Origin: Chlorokybus atmophyticus
Taxonomy: Eukaryota; Streptophyta; Chlorokybophyceae; Chlorokybales; Chlorokybaceae
DNA length: 64,000 nucleotides
Assembly: GCA_009103225.1 (NCBI GenBank)
Contig: RHPI01002438.1
Coordinates: 156,205 to 220,204, forward strand
Reading direction: 5' to 3'
This document shows, one piece after another, positions 46,624 to 56,594 of the stretch. A program made the translations under genes and the position numbers. Position 1 is the stretch's first letter; each line of letters begins with the position of its first letter. The notes below the pieces were generated by a model, which had not been told where the DNA came from, made no database searches, and worked only from the letters and a program-made list of their open reading frames with translations.

Positions 46624-49037
46624 ATGGCGGCGGCGGCGGTGGGGTCCGTGGAGGGCCCGGCGACCACCTCATCGACCGCCGAGGATTTGCCTGGCTGGAG
46701 CGACGATGCCGTCATGCGCGCGCGGTTTCGCGCCTTTGAGGGCGGCGAGGAGGGCTGGCCCGCCGCTGCGGGCTTCTGGGCCGACGCGGTAGCCAGCCTG
46801 GCAAGGACTGCTGGCCGCCTGATCATTGACGTCGACGAGGTCAGTGTTTAGCATTGCTTGCTATCACTCCGCTGCATGGACGCCGCTGACAATATTGTTC
46901 GATGAGACCTGATGGCATTCCACATTGCGGTAGCCACGCATCCTGCATGGCGACAATGGTTGGGTTTGCGCATGCATTCACGTTGTGGGACTGTCACTGC
47001 GCTCAATACGAAGAGCATGCGGCGACTGTCAACTTGAAATCAACCTAAATAATCCTGGCTTGTCGGTCATTCTGGTTGAACAACGACATTGTCATGTTGT
47101 TGTTCATTGTGCTGAATTTCACGACAGGTGAAGAATCTGTGGTTCCGCCGTAAAGGGGTGGTACCGTTGAGCTTGGATCTTGTGCTGGTGAGTAGTTGCG
47201 CTTAGCTCAGTTCACTTAGCGATAATGAGAGTCATTGTATGTTGTTACGGGCTAACCTTGCCGTGTGTTGTTGGGCACAGGCAGACATGCTGCGCAAGGG
47301 GCAGCTTCTGCCGGCAAGCTGGTATACAAGTCCCCTTGCTGGTGATCCCGTCTGGTGGCAAGCTTCGCGTGCATTGTATGTGGGAGTGAAATGGGCTTAC
47401 AACGCCACGTTTGGTGCTGCATTTGGTGCTGCTGCGTCAACCCAACAGGCCCACAAGCAGCTGTTGGTGTCTGAATTGCTCGAGGCGAGTGTGGGATAGA
47501 AACCGGCAACCGTGTTGTGCATGCTGGTAAAGGTCCGCCAGGAGTGTGGTGCATGTGGCAAACACTGTTCATGCGTTCCAGTGTTCCGTTCAGTTGCAAA
47601 TTGACTTATTTCTTGGGTTGTCTGTATCAGGAGGCTGGCAAGCATGCATTGAACTTATTACAGGAGCCGCAGACTGGCGTTGCACCTGATACCATATTGC
47701 CATTGGCTCAGGCTCAGCAATTGCTGCAAGAGTTCAACACACAGGATGTACATGTGATACTGCGCCATCTCATTCGACAAGCAAGCGTTAGACACATTTC
47801 CACAACTGGCAGTGTCGGGCATGAGGTAGTTCGCACATCTCTGCTTGCGCACAAAGCAACAGCAATAGTTGCATGCCAATCAGTACTTGACACAGGGCAT
47901 CAAAGTTGCAGCAGAAGGGCAGAAGGTTTGTCCCCGTGTGACAGAACATGACAGGCGCATCCTGCATTTGAAATGCGTGCAAAAAACCATGCAGCGGCGC
48001 TCCGAGGCCATACTAACACAGATAGCCAAGTAAGCATGGATTGATATCTTGGACATCTGTGCAATGGCCATGCTAGCTCACTGTGAGTGTTGCAAGCAAT
48101 TGCATGCAACACAACCCTGACTTGCAGTAAACCTTGCTAGGTCGCGTGATCAAGCCAAGGCTGCTGCAAAAGCAGGGGACCGGCGGACAGCATTGCAGTT
48201 GCTGCAGCGGAAGTGAGTTTGGTTTCTTGATATCTATAATAAAGGTGCATGCAGAGCTTGATGTTAAGCTTGTCAGTTGCTCATTGACTGCTGCAGGCAT
48301 GCCCTGGGCAACCAAAGCATGCTGGTGGGGCAGTCCTTACAACGGGTGGATGAAGTGCTGGAAGCCATCTGTGCGGCAGAAACCTCTCAACAGGTGAACT
48401 ATGTTGGCAACGCTGTATGGGCAGGTTGTTTTATGCCGTTATGGGACCAGTAACATAGTTGGTGTTGATGAGTGTCACACTGTACACACCAGCTGCTGTG
48501 GCTACAATAACTTGCTTACAGTTGATATGCTTCAGGTGATGGCTGCGTACAAAGCAGGACTGGAAGTGCTACGCACACAGTCGGTATCCATTGATGTTGT
48601 TGAAGAAGTGATGGAAGATCTAGATGAAGTTGCACAACAACTTGCTGAAGGTGAGTTGGAGTGCTGTGACTGTCTAACGTTTATGCCGTGTCGTGTATGT
48701 ACTGTGAATCATGGTCATATGATAGTGTTTGAAAAGTTCTGTATGTCGTGCTCAGGCATTGTGATAATTGGCTCAATGGGTTCAGACGTCATGACTGTCA
48801 CCAGAGTTGCCACTACTGGGAGCATTGGAATGTTGACTGATGCAAATATTTGGTGTTACAGTTTCCGAGGCGTTGGCCGTCCCGACTGTGGACAAAGATG
48901 TGGAGGACGAGTACCAGCAGCTGCAGCAGGCGCTTGAAGAGCTCACGGTCACTTTTCCGACTGCAGAGCCTGTGCACGCAGCGCCTGTTGCTGCCGACTC
49001 GCCGGCTGCCGTCAAGCAGCCTGTGCTGTCTGATTAA
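46624..49037 (+). CDS. CHMP7: ESCRT-III component CHMP7, 422 aa
   Basis: Nine exons: 46624-46839, 47128-47187, 47281-47484, 47631-47825, 47896-48029, 48141-48212, 48297-48393, 48536-48650 and 48862-49037. The N-terminal half has the CHMP7 winged-helix pattern: LPGWSDDAVMRARFRAF..., GFWADAV, VKNLWFRRKGVVPLSLDLVL, GDPVWWQ. The C-terminal half is a Snf7-type helical bundle: LHLKCVQKTMQRRSEAIL, SRDQAKAAAKAGDRRTALQLL, HALGNQSMLVGQSLQRVDEVLEAI, VSIDVVEEVMEDLDEVAQQL, followed by an acidic end with YQQLQQALEEL. CHMP7 recruits ESCRT-III to endosomes and to the reforming nuclear envelope. The intron 47485-47630 begins GAG|gcgagt, a GC donor required by the reading frame. The length fits CHMP7 (about 420-460 aa) and not plain CHMP4/6 (about 220 aa). 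Confidence 0.9.
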
Positions 49038-50257
49038 CCCTTCACTAAGGTGCTTGTAAGGAGGAGGCAGGGCCATGGATCTCGATGACTTTTCTCTTGT
49101 ATTTGTATAGGTCCTGGTGTATATATTTATGACTGTGCGCGCATTAGTTGCGGCCATCATGTGCTGCTAGCAGCAATTTTGACTCGCAGCTGATGCTCTC
49201 TACGAGTGCTTGCCTTAGCCCCTGTTCGGTGAAGGCGAGGAATGGAACAGGAACATACGACAGTGCATTGGTTTCACCTGGCATACATTGCATGCCAGCA
49301 ACGGTGCTGGCAGCGCCAACATTCAATTGCATGCCTGTTTGTGACTATCCAAGGCCTATAGCACGCAGCGTTGGCATAGGGTATAGGAATCCGTGTCAAC
49401 ACTCTATGCACCAAGCTCACAACAAACACCCACAGCGCAACACACTTTATTGACACCACCACCACCACCACCACCTAGCCTACAGGGGTTCTACTGTACG
49501 TGAACGCAAGTGCAAGGGTAGAGTCAGGGCAGAGGGGAGAAGCGGGCTTAACCTGTAGCAGAGCAGAGCATGACTGACTCTCTAGGGCTGATTCGCATTA
49601 CAAAAAACCCTTATGTACAACTGCATGCATATTCATCATTGCTCAAGTCACCCACATGTATTGCATGCGCCATGTGTACATCTGTATGACGTTCTCATGC
49701 ACCCTGCACAACAGCCGCTGTGCAGGTGACTACCATGACCACTGCATGTGATGCATGCATGCATGACTAACAGGGGGGCGGTAGGAGTAGGGGTAGAGTA
49801 GCAGGTAGAGTTAGCCCGGTGGTCGTTCATGCAGGTGCGTGTGGTTGGGTATTTGTTGTATGGTGTGACAATGCATGCTTATAACAGCCTCGTGCTTATC
49901 CTGTACTGAACAAGTCAACAATCCTGCGTGCATTGCACCTTGGCAGGCGTGCGAGAAGTGTGTACCGCTGAAAACGCGCACAAACGTCTTTCATTGATAA
50001 CCTCAACCTTGCGATACCATGTGTTGTGCTTATAAGCTCGAAGCATTGCTACGCTTGTGTCTACAACAGCCATATAATTCAAACAAGAGCAATGCCACAG
50101 CGCAAAATAGACCAGCTGTCGATAGCAAGCTGCTGCTGGCCACCACTAAGCGCTTGTGCGCAAGCACACAAGCTGCGCTCTTGCCGTAGTGTCTCTGTTT
50201 GTGTCTTTACTACCGCTCCTTTTCCTTGCCCTCTCTTCTGCTGCCCACCCACCCACC
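49038..50257. other. Intergenic, with CACCAC run and a repeat-family A fragment
   Basis: Holds CACCACCACCACCACCACC at about 49456-49474 and, at 49770-49840 on the minus strand, the ACCACCGGGCTA plus CTAC-rich part of repeat family A ending in GTTAGTCATGCATGCATG. No gene seen. Confidence 0.5.
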
Positions 50258-50670
50258 TTACACCTTTTTCTCCCAATCGTAACCCTTGTAAAACGCCTGC
50301 CCGTAACACCTGCGGCCACCACCGAAACCATCAACGCCCCCAACGTCATTGACAAGCAGCAGAAGTTGAGCAGCCAGACAAGGAGGTGACCACAAGCACA
50401 CATACGCATACACACATGAGCAGTAGACAGCAGCCCGTACCTGAAGGGCAAAAGGAGTTCCTCACTGGGCGGGTTGAGTCGTGGCACGGCCAAGGGACTG
50501 TCGCGCCACCATCCCGCCTCGACGCCCTCCTGCTCGCTGAGAAAACGCCATCCCCGCCTCTCCCTGCTGCCGACGCCAGCGCCGCCTGCTCCTGGACCGC
50601 CGCCGCCTCCCAGAGACTGCGCCTCAGAGGGATGCGCCTGGGACTGAGACTGAGACTGAGACTGGCCCAT
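50258..50670 (-). CDS. Unrecognised small protein, 93 aa, two exons
   Basis: Exon 1 (50670-50441) and exon 2 (50309-50258) join at phase 2 with good GT-AG borders and end in TAA. The protein begins MGQSQSQSQSQAHPSEAQS (from an AGTCTC tandem repeat), then a Gly-rich stretch, RRGWRFLSEQEGVEAGWWRD, PRLNPPSEELLLPFR and ends CYGQAFYKGYDWEKKV. The C-terminal half is rich in aromatic and charged residues and looks like a folded small domain; I do not recognise the family. The start is the Met directly before the QS repeat. It could be a small organelle-associated subunit, but nothing proves that. Confidence 0.45.
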
Positions 50671-51472
50671 TGGCGCCCAAGCAGCCAATGCCTTGGGTCA
50701 AAAAAACTACTGAAGGCCTGAAGCCAGGACTCCTGAATACAACCGTGTGCTACGTGGGTGATGACCACTGCATGTGATGATGGTTGTGTACGATTAATCA
50801 ATGATGGCGACTAGCAACCAACCAACAGGGCAACACCCATGTTAGCTGATGCGAATCACTTGGGGCACAGTCACCTTCACTGTGTTTCCCGCCAGTGGAC
50901 TATTAACATTATGATCTCTCGCTTCGTCCCATTTCATCATCCATGTCATGATCATATGGATCATTAACATGATCGTCACATCCATGTGATGATCCATATG
51001 ATCATTACATGGATGATGTTGTTGAGCAGGCTCTGTGTGCAGCAACACCCACACTTGTTCGCAGCGCGAGACCCATGGCTTCGGACAGCGCGTGTACATA
51101 TGCATACGTACATATGCAAATACTGTGGCATGACTACATAGGTTGTACTTCCTTAGATTGGAGGCCAGGCCAAGTGACAACATGCAACGCGCACATCCGA
51201 CAGCTAACTAGTCGAGTACGAAGATGTTTGCAAGTCGCTCAACTGGCGGCTTCGCTCTTCCTAAAGCATCACACAATACGCTCCCCGGGGCCACCAGGTG
51301 CTCTCATCTTGGTGTGAGTGTGTCTGCATGTGCGATGACGCTGTCTATGTGTGTACGTGTGCTTGTCCGCGCGCGCGTGCTTGTGCATTTATGCGCAAGT
51401 GAGTGTGCATCCCCCGGGATGTCCCCACCGCCCCCCTCTCCCCCGCCATTCGCACGTGCAAATCTTTCCTCT
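50671..51472. other. Intergenic with a long hairpin
   Basis: Between two minus-strand genes. The main feature is the inverted repeat at 50935-51018, listed separately. An alternating CA/CG tract begins near 51315-51410. Confidence 0.5.
50935..51018. repeat. Long imperfect hairpin (about 36-bp arms)
   Basis: The left arm starts CATCATCCATGT and contains ATGATCATATGGATCAT; the right arm ends ACATGGATGATG and contains ATGATCCATATGATCAT. Only two or three mismatches separate the arms; the loop is about 11 bases. The core is built of ATGATC / CCATATGG palindromes. Confidence 0.8.
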
Positions 51473-52811
51473 TTAGTTTCTCAGCGTCCCCGCCCTCTTG
51501 TCGCTGCGCATCACCAGCGTCGCATACGTCCGCCGCCCCAGGTTGCCCACCGCCGGGGATCCGCAGAAGTACACCCACCTGCATGGACACAACAACAGTA
51601 GTTACACAACCCAAGCACACAGTCCGCAGCGACAAGTACAATGACAACAACACAGTGCACCTCCCAGACTCACGGTATCCAGGTGGGCACGCCCAACACG
51701 TCCGCATGCGTGTACGCGTACAACCCGCCGTAGTTGATCAACACGATCTCTATGACCGGGCCCGCGAATGCTGTCAACGTCGCCATGAACAGGCCCCCAC
51801 CTAACGACATCATCAACACCACACTTGGTCGTGAACATGGCACACGCACACGCATGATTGTGCGTATGCATGTGTGTGCTGCCACACGCGCGCACGCACG
51901 CACGCGCGTCATACGCGCGCACATTGACAACCATAGTTGTGTGATGGTATTACGTGTGCGGTCGAGTAGCCACCAGGTGGCCACCGCGTAAGCCCCGAGC
52001 GTCAAGTCCACGCACGCTCTCGCGACGGGAACGGGTGAGGAGGATGGCAGGGCAGCGGCTTGGGCCAGCACGCCGCTCAGGCTGTACTGCGCCGCGAACA
52101 GAGCGATGCCGGCTGCAGATGGGGTGGTGATGTATTAATGATGTTGGGTTGGGGTTGAACCGACACTGATGTGGTGCATTGTATTGCGTATGGTGTACAA
52201 AGGATCAGTATAGATCACGCATGCCTCAAACAGTGCATACACGCAAACGTGTATGCACTGATTGAGCTATATGTGCGTATGCGCGCACGCACATACTCCT
52301 TTACTTTTGGTGCTTTGTAGCGAAGCAGCGTTGTCGAATGTGCATTGTGGTATACTGCAGTGATGCGTAAGCCACTGCAGCATGGTGGTGCGGTAATGTG
52401 GATTCGTAGTAACTGTGTTTCATTCAGGCACACATCACACTGCACTGCACTAAACCAAACAGCGTACCCAACACGACGGGCCACCTCGGCTCCAGTCCCA
52501 TCCTCGCCCCTCTGTCCCAACCTGTACCCACTCCATCCCTCTCGTCAGGTCCCAGGACCCAACGGTCCAGCAGCGGATGCGCCACGCCCAGTATGGCGCC
52601 CGCGACCCCGAACAGCAGCGGGACCCACCAGACGGACTCGAGTTCGTAAAAGGGACCCAACGTGATGTGCTACACAGGGAGAATGTTGAGGTGGGAGAGG
52701 AGATGTTGGAATGTTTCAACCCAGCATATTGTGATGCGTACCGCGGGGGAGGTGTAGTGGAGGACGTCGTGGCGGGAGTGCTCGCCGTCGAGGAGCGGGC
52801 CCAACACGGCA
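51473..52811 (-). CDS. INSIG-family sterol-regulatory membrane protein (5' end missing)
   Basis: Five exons are placed: 52811-52742, 52669-52468, 52112-51954, 51800-51674 and 51578-51473, all in phase. The first upstream exon(s) must lie beyond 52811, next to an 86-N gap. Family landmarks in order: ESVWWVPLLFGVAGAILG with HPLLDRW, VLAGIALFAAQYSLSGVL, TLGAYAVATWWLLDRTRGG (INSIG: GLWW.FDR.RSG), a hydrophobic helix, YAYTHADVLGVPTWIPWVYF and AVGNLGRR near the end. Animal and fungal INSIG are six-helix ER proteins that retain SCAP-SREBP and trigger degradation of HMG-CoA reductase when sterols are high. An equivalent sterol or isoprenoid control role here is inference. The central loop between LDRW and LEPRW is longer and Gly/Arg-rich. 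The introns contain CA/CG alternating tracts (51840-51930). Confidence 0.8.
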
Positions 52812-52879
52812 CTGGTTGTGGGGAGAGAAAGCATACACGTGTATGTACAACACGCGCACATACACACATTGGGGGCGGG

Positions 52880-52965
52880 NNNNNNNNNNNNNNNNNNNNN
52901 NNNNNNNNNNNNNNNNNNNNNNNNNNNNNNNNNNNNNNNNNNNNNNNNNNNNNNNNNNNNNNNNN
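52880..52965. other. Assembly gap (86 N) flanked by poly-G
   Basis: Undetermined bases between G-rich flanks just upstream of the first visible INSIG exon; the missing N-terminal exon may be in or beyond it. Confidence 0.95.
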
Positions 52966-53820
52966 GGGGGGGGGGGGGGGCACGTAGACCCGTGCGTGAC
53001 ATTCAATGAGAATAATGAGGACAACGGCTCAGCAACCAACACGCGCTTGCTTGTTGGTTGCTTATCGACATTGCAGTGACAACACAGCTGTTATTACCCG
53101 GATGCGAATGTTGCGACGGTCTGGCGCCAAAGCACGGATAGCGAAAGGGGGGATGATGATGATGATGATGAGCTTGTGATGGGGTTGTATGCGCGTCGGT
53201 TGGTGTGATGACGGCAGGGAGGCGAGTGTCTTGTTTTCCGTATCGGGTTGTTGGGCGCGATGGTGTGGCTTGTGTATGAGGTTGTTGGGTTTGAACCGCA
53301 GTGCTGCGCGTCGATGCATTACGTATGAATAAAGTAAATAAGATGCAGGAAACAACTGGTCGCATAGTCAACACACTGTGGTTTGAAAAAACCGCAACAC
53401 ACAGTGTTTCTCAGGCAGAGCGCATGTGTGCATCATGAAGAGCAGCGAACCCATATTCATGCGCATGGCTCTGCTTGTTCAACAGCAAGGTCAAAACAAA
53501 ATACTACACAAGATTGACGACACTGTCATGCGCATGCAATATCTCGCAACAATGTGTGTTGTTGTTAACAGACAGGCATGCACGCACGCACACGGCACAC
53601 CTTCACTGAGAGGCCAACGCTCTTTGAGACATGCGGCACCCAGCAGTTGACGGCAGCTGATGTACACATTCCCGACATCTAACGCCTGCGACAACGACAA
53701 CGACAACAACAACGACGACCACGACGACCATGACCACTCCTGAGGCAGTGTGGGCAGGAGCGCAGTTGAATGACCGGGGCAAGCAATTAGACTCTTTAAC
53801 TGACTGACTTCACTCTAGTT
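52966..53820. other. Region upstream of INSIG, no gene recognised
   Basis: Contains a (GAT)n run at about 53150-53172 and an ACGACAACGACAACAACAACGACGACC run near 53690-53730. No coding family seen. Confidence 0.45.
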
Positions 53821-53823
53821 ATT

Positions 53824-54035
53824 ACCGTAGTGCCACGGACTATCCGTCATTTTATCAGATACAAAATGAGAGGTGACGAGAAAATAAACCCCCATCCTCG
53901 ACGAGTGCTGCTATGCAATCCATTACAGGCACGTCAAACCCTAGCCCATAGTCAATGCATAATCTACAGACATTTGAGGAATGTCAAGCTCTATGAATCA
54001 ACAAAAAAGTGACGGATAGTCCGTGGCACTACGGT
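53824..54035. mobile_element. MITE: 212 bp, perfect 26-bp terminal inverted repeats, ATT target duplication
   Basis: The left terminus starts ACCGTAGTGCCACGGACTAT (53824-53849); the right terminus 54010-54035 is its exact reverse complement over 26 bp. Both sides are flanked by ATT (53821-53823 and 54036-54038), a 3-bp target-site duplication as in PIF/Harbinger-type elements. The interior has no coding capacity. Perfect arms suggest recent activity. Confidence 0.9.
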
Positions 54036-54038
54036 ATT

Positions 54039-56594
54039 AGAGAGAAGTCAGTGGAGCTTTGTATCGAGCCGTCAGTTGATTAATTGTACGTGAGGTACAG
54101 CTGCTTCCTTCTTGCGCACGCTGGGCAACGCATGGACCTTCCTGACGCTGTACAAAATCCTTGTTTCCGTCAGAATTTTCATGTAGGCCCACAGTTTTTC
54201 AAGTGATGCGCTGTACACTCCAAGTGGTTAAGGGGCCAACGAGTAGTGGTTTGTGGGACTCATCACTTGCAAGGCTGCGTAGATAATGCTTTGTTTGCTG
54301 CAAGTAGGGTGCAACCACCTTATTTTAGCCCAAAATTCATACGCATGTGTACATGCATGTGTACAGGCAATGCAAGTGATGTATGCCACAAGCAGCGCCA
54401 CATGCATCGTGCACAACCACATAGGCATGCAGCGTGCATGACATGGTGAAACTTAGGGCTCATGCCAGCCCGAGTCCACTGCATAGCCTGACTCCTTATT
54501 TCCTGAACCATTGTCCTAGATTTGACCACCTCTTTCCAAACACCTACGACAGCATTCACAAGATTCCACTACGTCACAAGGCTACTAGTGTTGTTGGCTA
54601 CTGTTGTCACTAAACAACATTGTCAATACACAATGTTGACATACATCGACTATCACCAATACTGGGTGTTGATCATTGCACCTAGTCATCATGCTCGACA
54701 CAGCAAGCCCTCACTCAGACTGCCACTGATACGCACATGCGCGTGCCATGCCAGTTGGAACCCTGCTGACCATGTCTAGCATGGCCCTGCAAGGTAGGTC
54801 ACTACGGTGCAGACGTCCAAAGACGCTGACGCATGCACTTCATCTTCAAGCCTGTAGCGGAAGAGCAACGCTTTCGGTTGGTCCTGCGACTGTGTCCTGG
54901 CCTTAAAACCTGGAAGGAGGTTGGTATCAATAAACCATGCATGCTTGTGCACATACCTGCATGCTAGCAGACTTCCTCACCTCATTTGCAAGTCGCGCAT
55001 GCATACCGCAATGCGCGACTTGCACTGCACACATGCACGCGCCAGCCACTGAGCAAAATGTTTTGCTCACCTAGGCGAGGGTACCAAAGCTTGGGACTGC
55101 TGTACTGATATGATAGCATCATGCACCGTCATCCTCCACACGTATGGTTGCATGGTCCTTGTCACTTGCCTTCCTGCAAAGACAATGCGGACATTAGATA
55201 GTTGCCACATCGTATTCGCTGTCGCCACTAGTACTATAACTACTCAAGCAAAACCTTGCACGCAACTGGCAAGCACACAAGTAACAGATTGTGAAGTAAC
55301 AAATGGCAGTACTACGACAATATTCGTGGCACAGAACCGCTGCTGTGTCAGAGAGATTCCCATTGAGATTTTGATCTTCACCCTTGCCTTTGTTGAAAGG
55401 CGAGTAAGATGTCCCTAATCTCGGTATCATCATCCACAGCCTTCGAGACCATGATTCATAAGCTACAAGGCTCCCATGCAAGACAACACTCAAGGGTCGT
55501 TTCATGCAAGTGGCAAGCGCACAAGAACAGACTCACGAATGATGCATGCGCAGACCCTGATGGCGCACGACTACTGCTGTGTCAGAGAGATTCCCATTGA
55601 GACTTTGATCTTCACCCTTGCCTTTAATAAAAAGGCCAGTAAGATGTCCCTAATCTCGCTATCATCATCCACAGGATTGAGGACATGACTCATATGCAAG
55701 GCTGGCACGCAGAGACGACAAAATGACAACATTCGCACGCTCAGACTACCTTTGCAACATTTGGTAGTCTTCGAGGCCTCACTGGTTTGCTGCTTGCATG
55801 GCGTCAGAAAATGATTGCTTCTCAATAAACAGCGATCGCGGTCATACACTCAAAGATGAGGCCCCCTGCACGATGATACCTGCACAACACTGTAGGCTGT
55901 CAGAGCACTGTGTACACAAGCAAGAGGGCATGACAGTTCACAAGTCAAACACCCAACCATGCACGCACGCAATGCATGTAGTTAAGGCAAATCTACTCAA
56001 GCAACTATGCCACCAGAGCCAGAACAACAACGGCGAACTACACAAGCGCTGTGCATTAAAGCGCTGAGCAGCCAGCGAGAAGCTTTCGCTACTACTCACT
56101 GCAGGCATGCAGTGGACGCTTGGCGGCTTGGTTTCAACAGCAGCAAGCACACCTGCCCAGAAGAAGGACACCGGACCACGACATGGTCAACTAGGAAGCG
56201 AGCTCCTTCAGTCAGTGTCTTGCTCTCTGTCTCGCTCTATGTCTCAGTCTGTTGGGCCTCACCTCTGGAAGCCTGTACAGGCCACGCTCAGCCGGCCGTC
56301 CACCCATGCTACCCTCATCGGCTCACAGAGCGACGCCCTCCGCCGCCCACGACATGTGCGCTGTTGGCGCCCAACGTCGTGCAGAGGGCAGAGTCCCACA
56401 CATTCAACTACTGGCGCCAGCACCAACGCGGCCGCCGCCACCATCTCAGCCACGGCCGCCGCCGCCGCCACCGCCGCCGCCAAAGCAAAGTGTTAGGGTT
56501 AGGAATTGAGTTTTCCCGCCTAAAAGCAGGCCAGGCAAGGCCAGGCTAGGCTAGGCTAGACCAGGCCTGGGAGAAGGTGGAGGAGAGCAGGTGG
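54039..56594. other. Intergenic with a direct duplication
   Basis: Two copies of a roughly 120-bp unit lie at about 55340-55460 and 55568-55690 (shared CTGTGTCAGAGAGATTCCCA, TTGATCTTCACCCTTGCCTT, AAGATGTCCCTAATCTCG). On the minus strand both read VDDDxEIRDILLAF. Near 56460-56570 there is a GCC-rich run and AGGCTAGGCTAGG repeats just before ARP7. No other gene seen. Confidence 0.45.
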
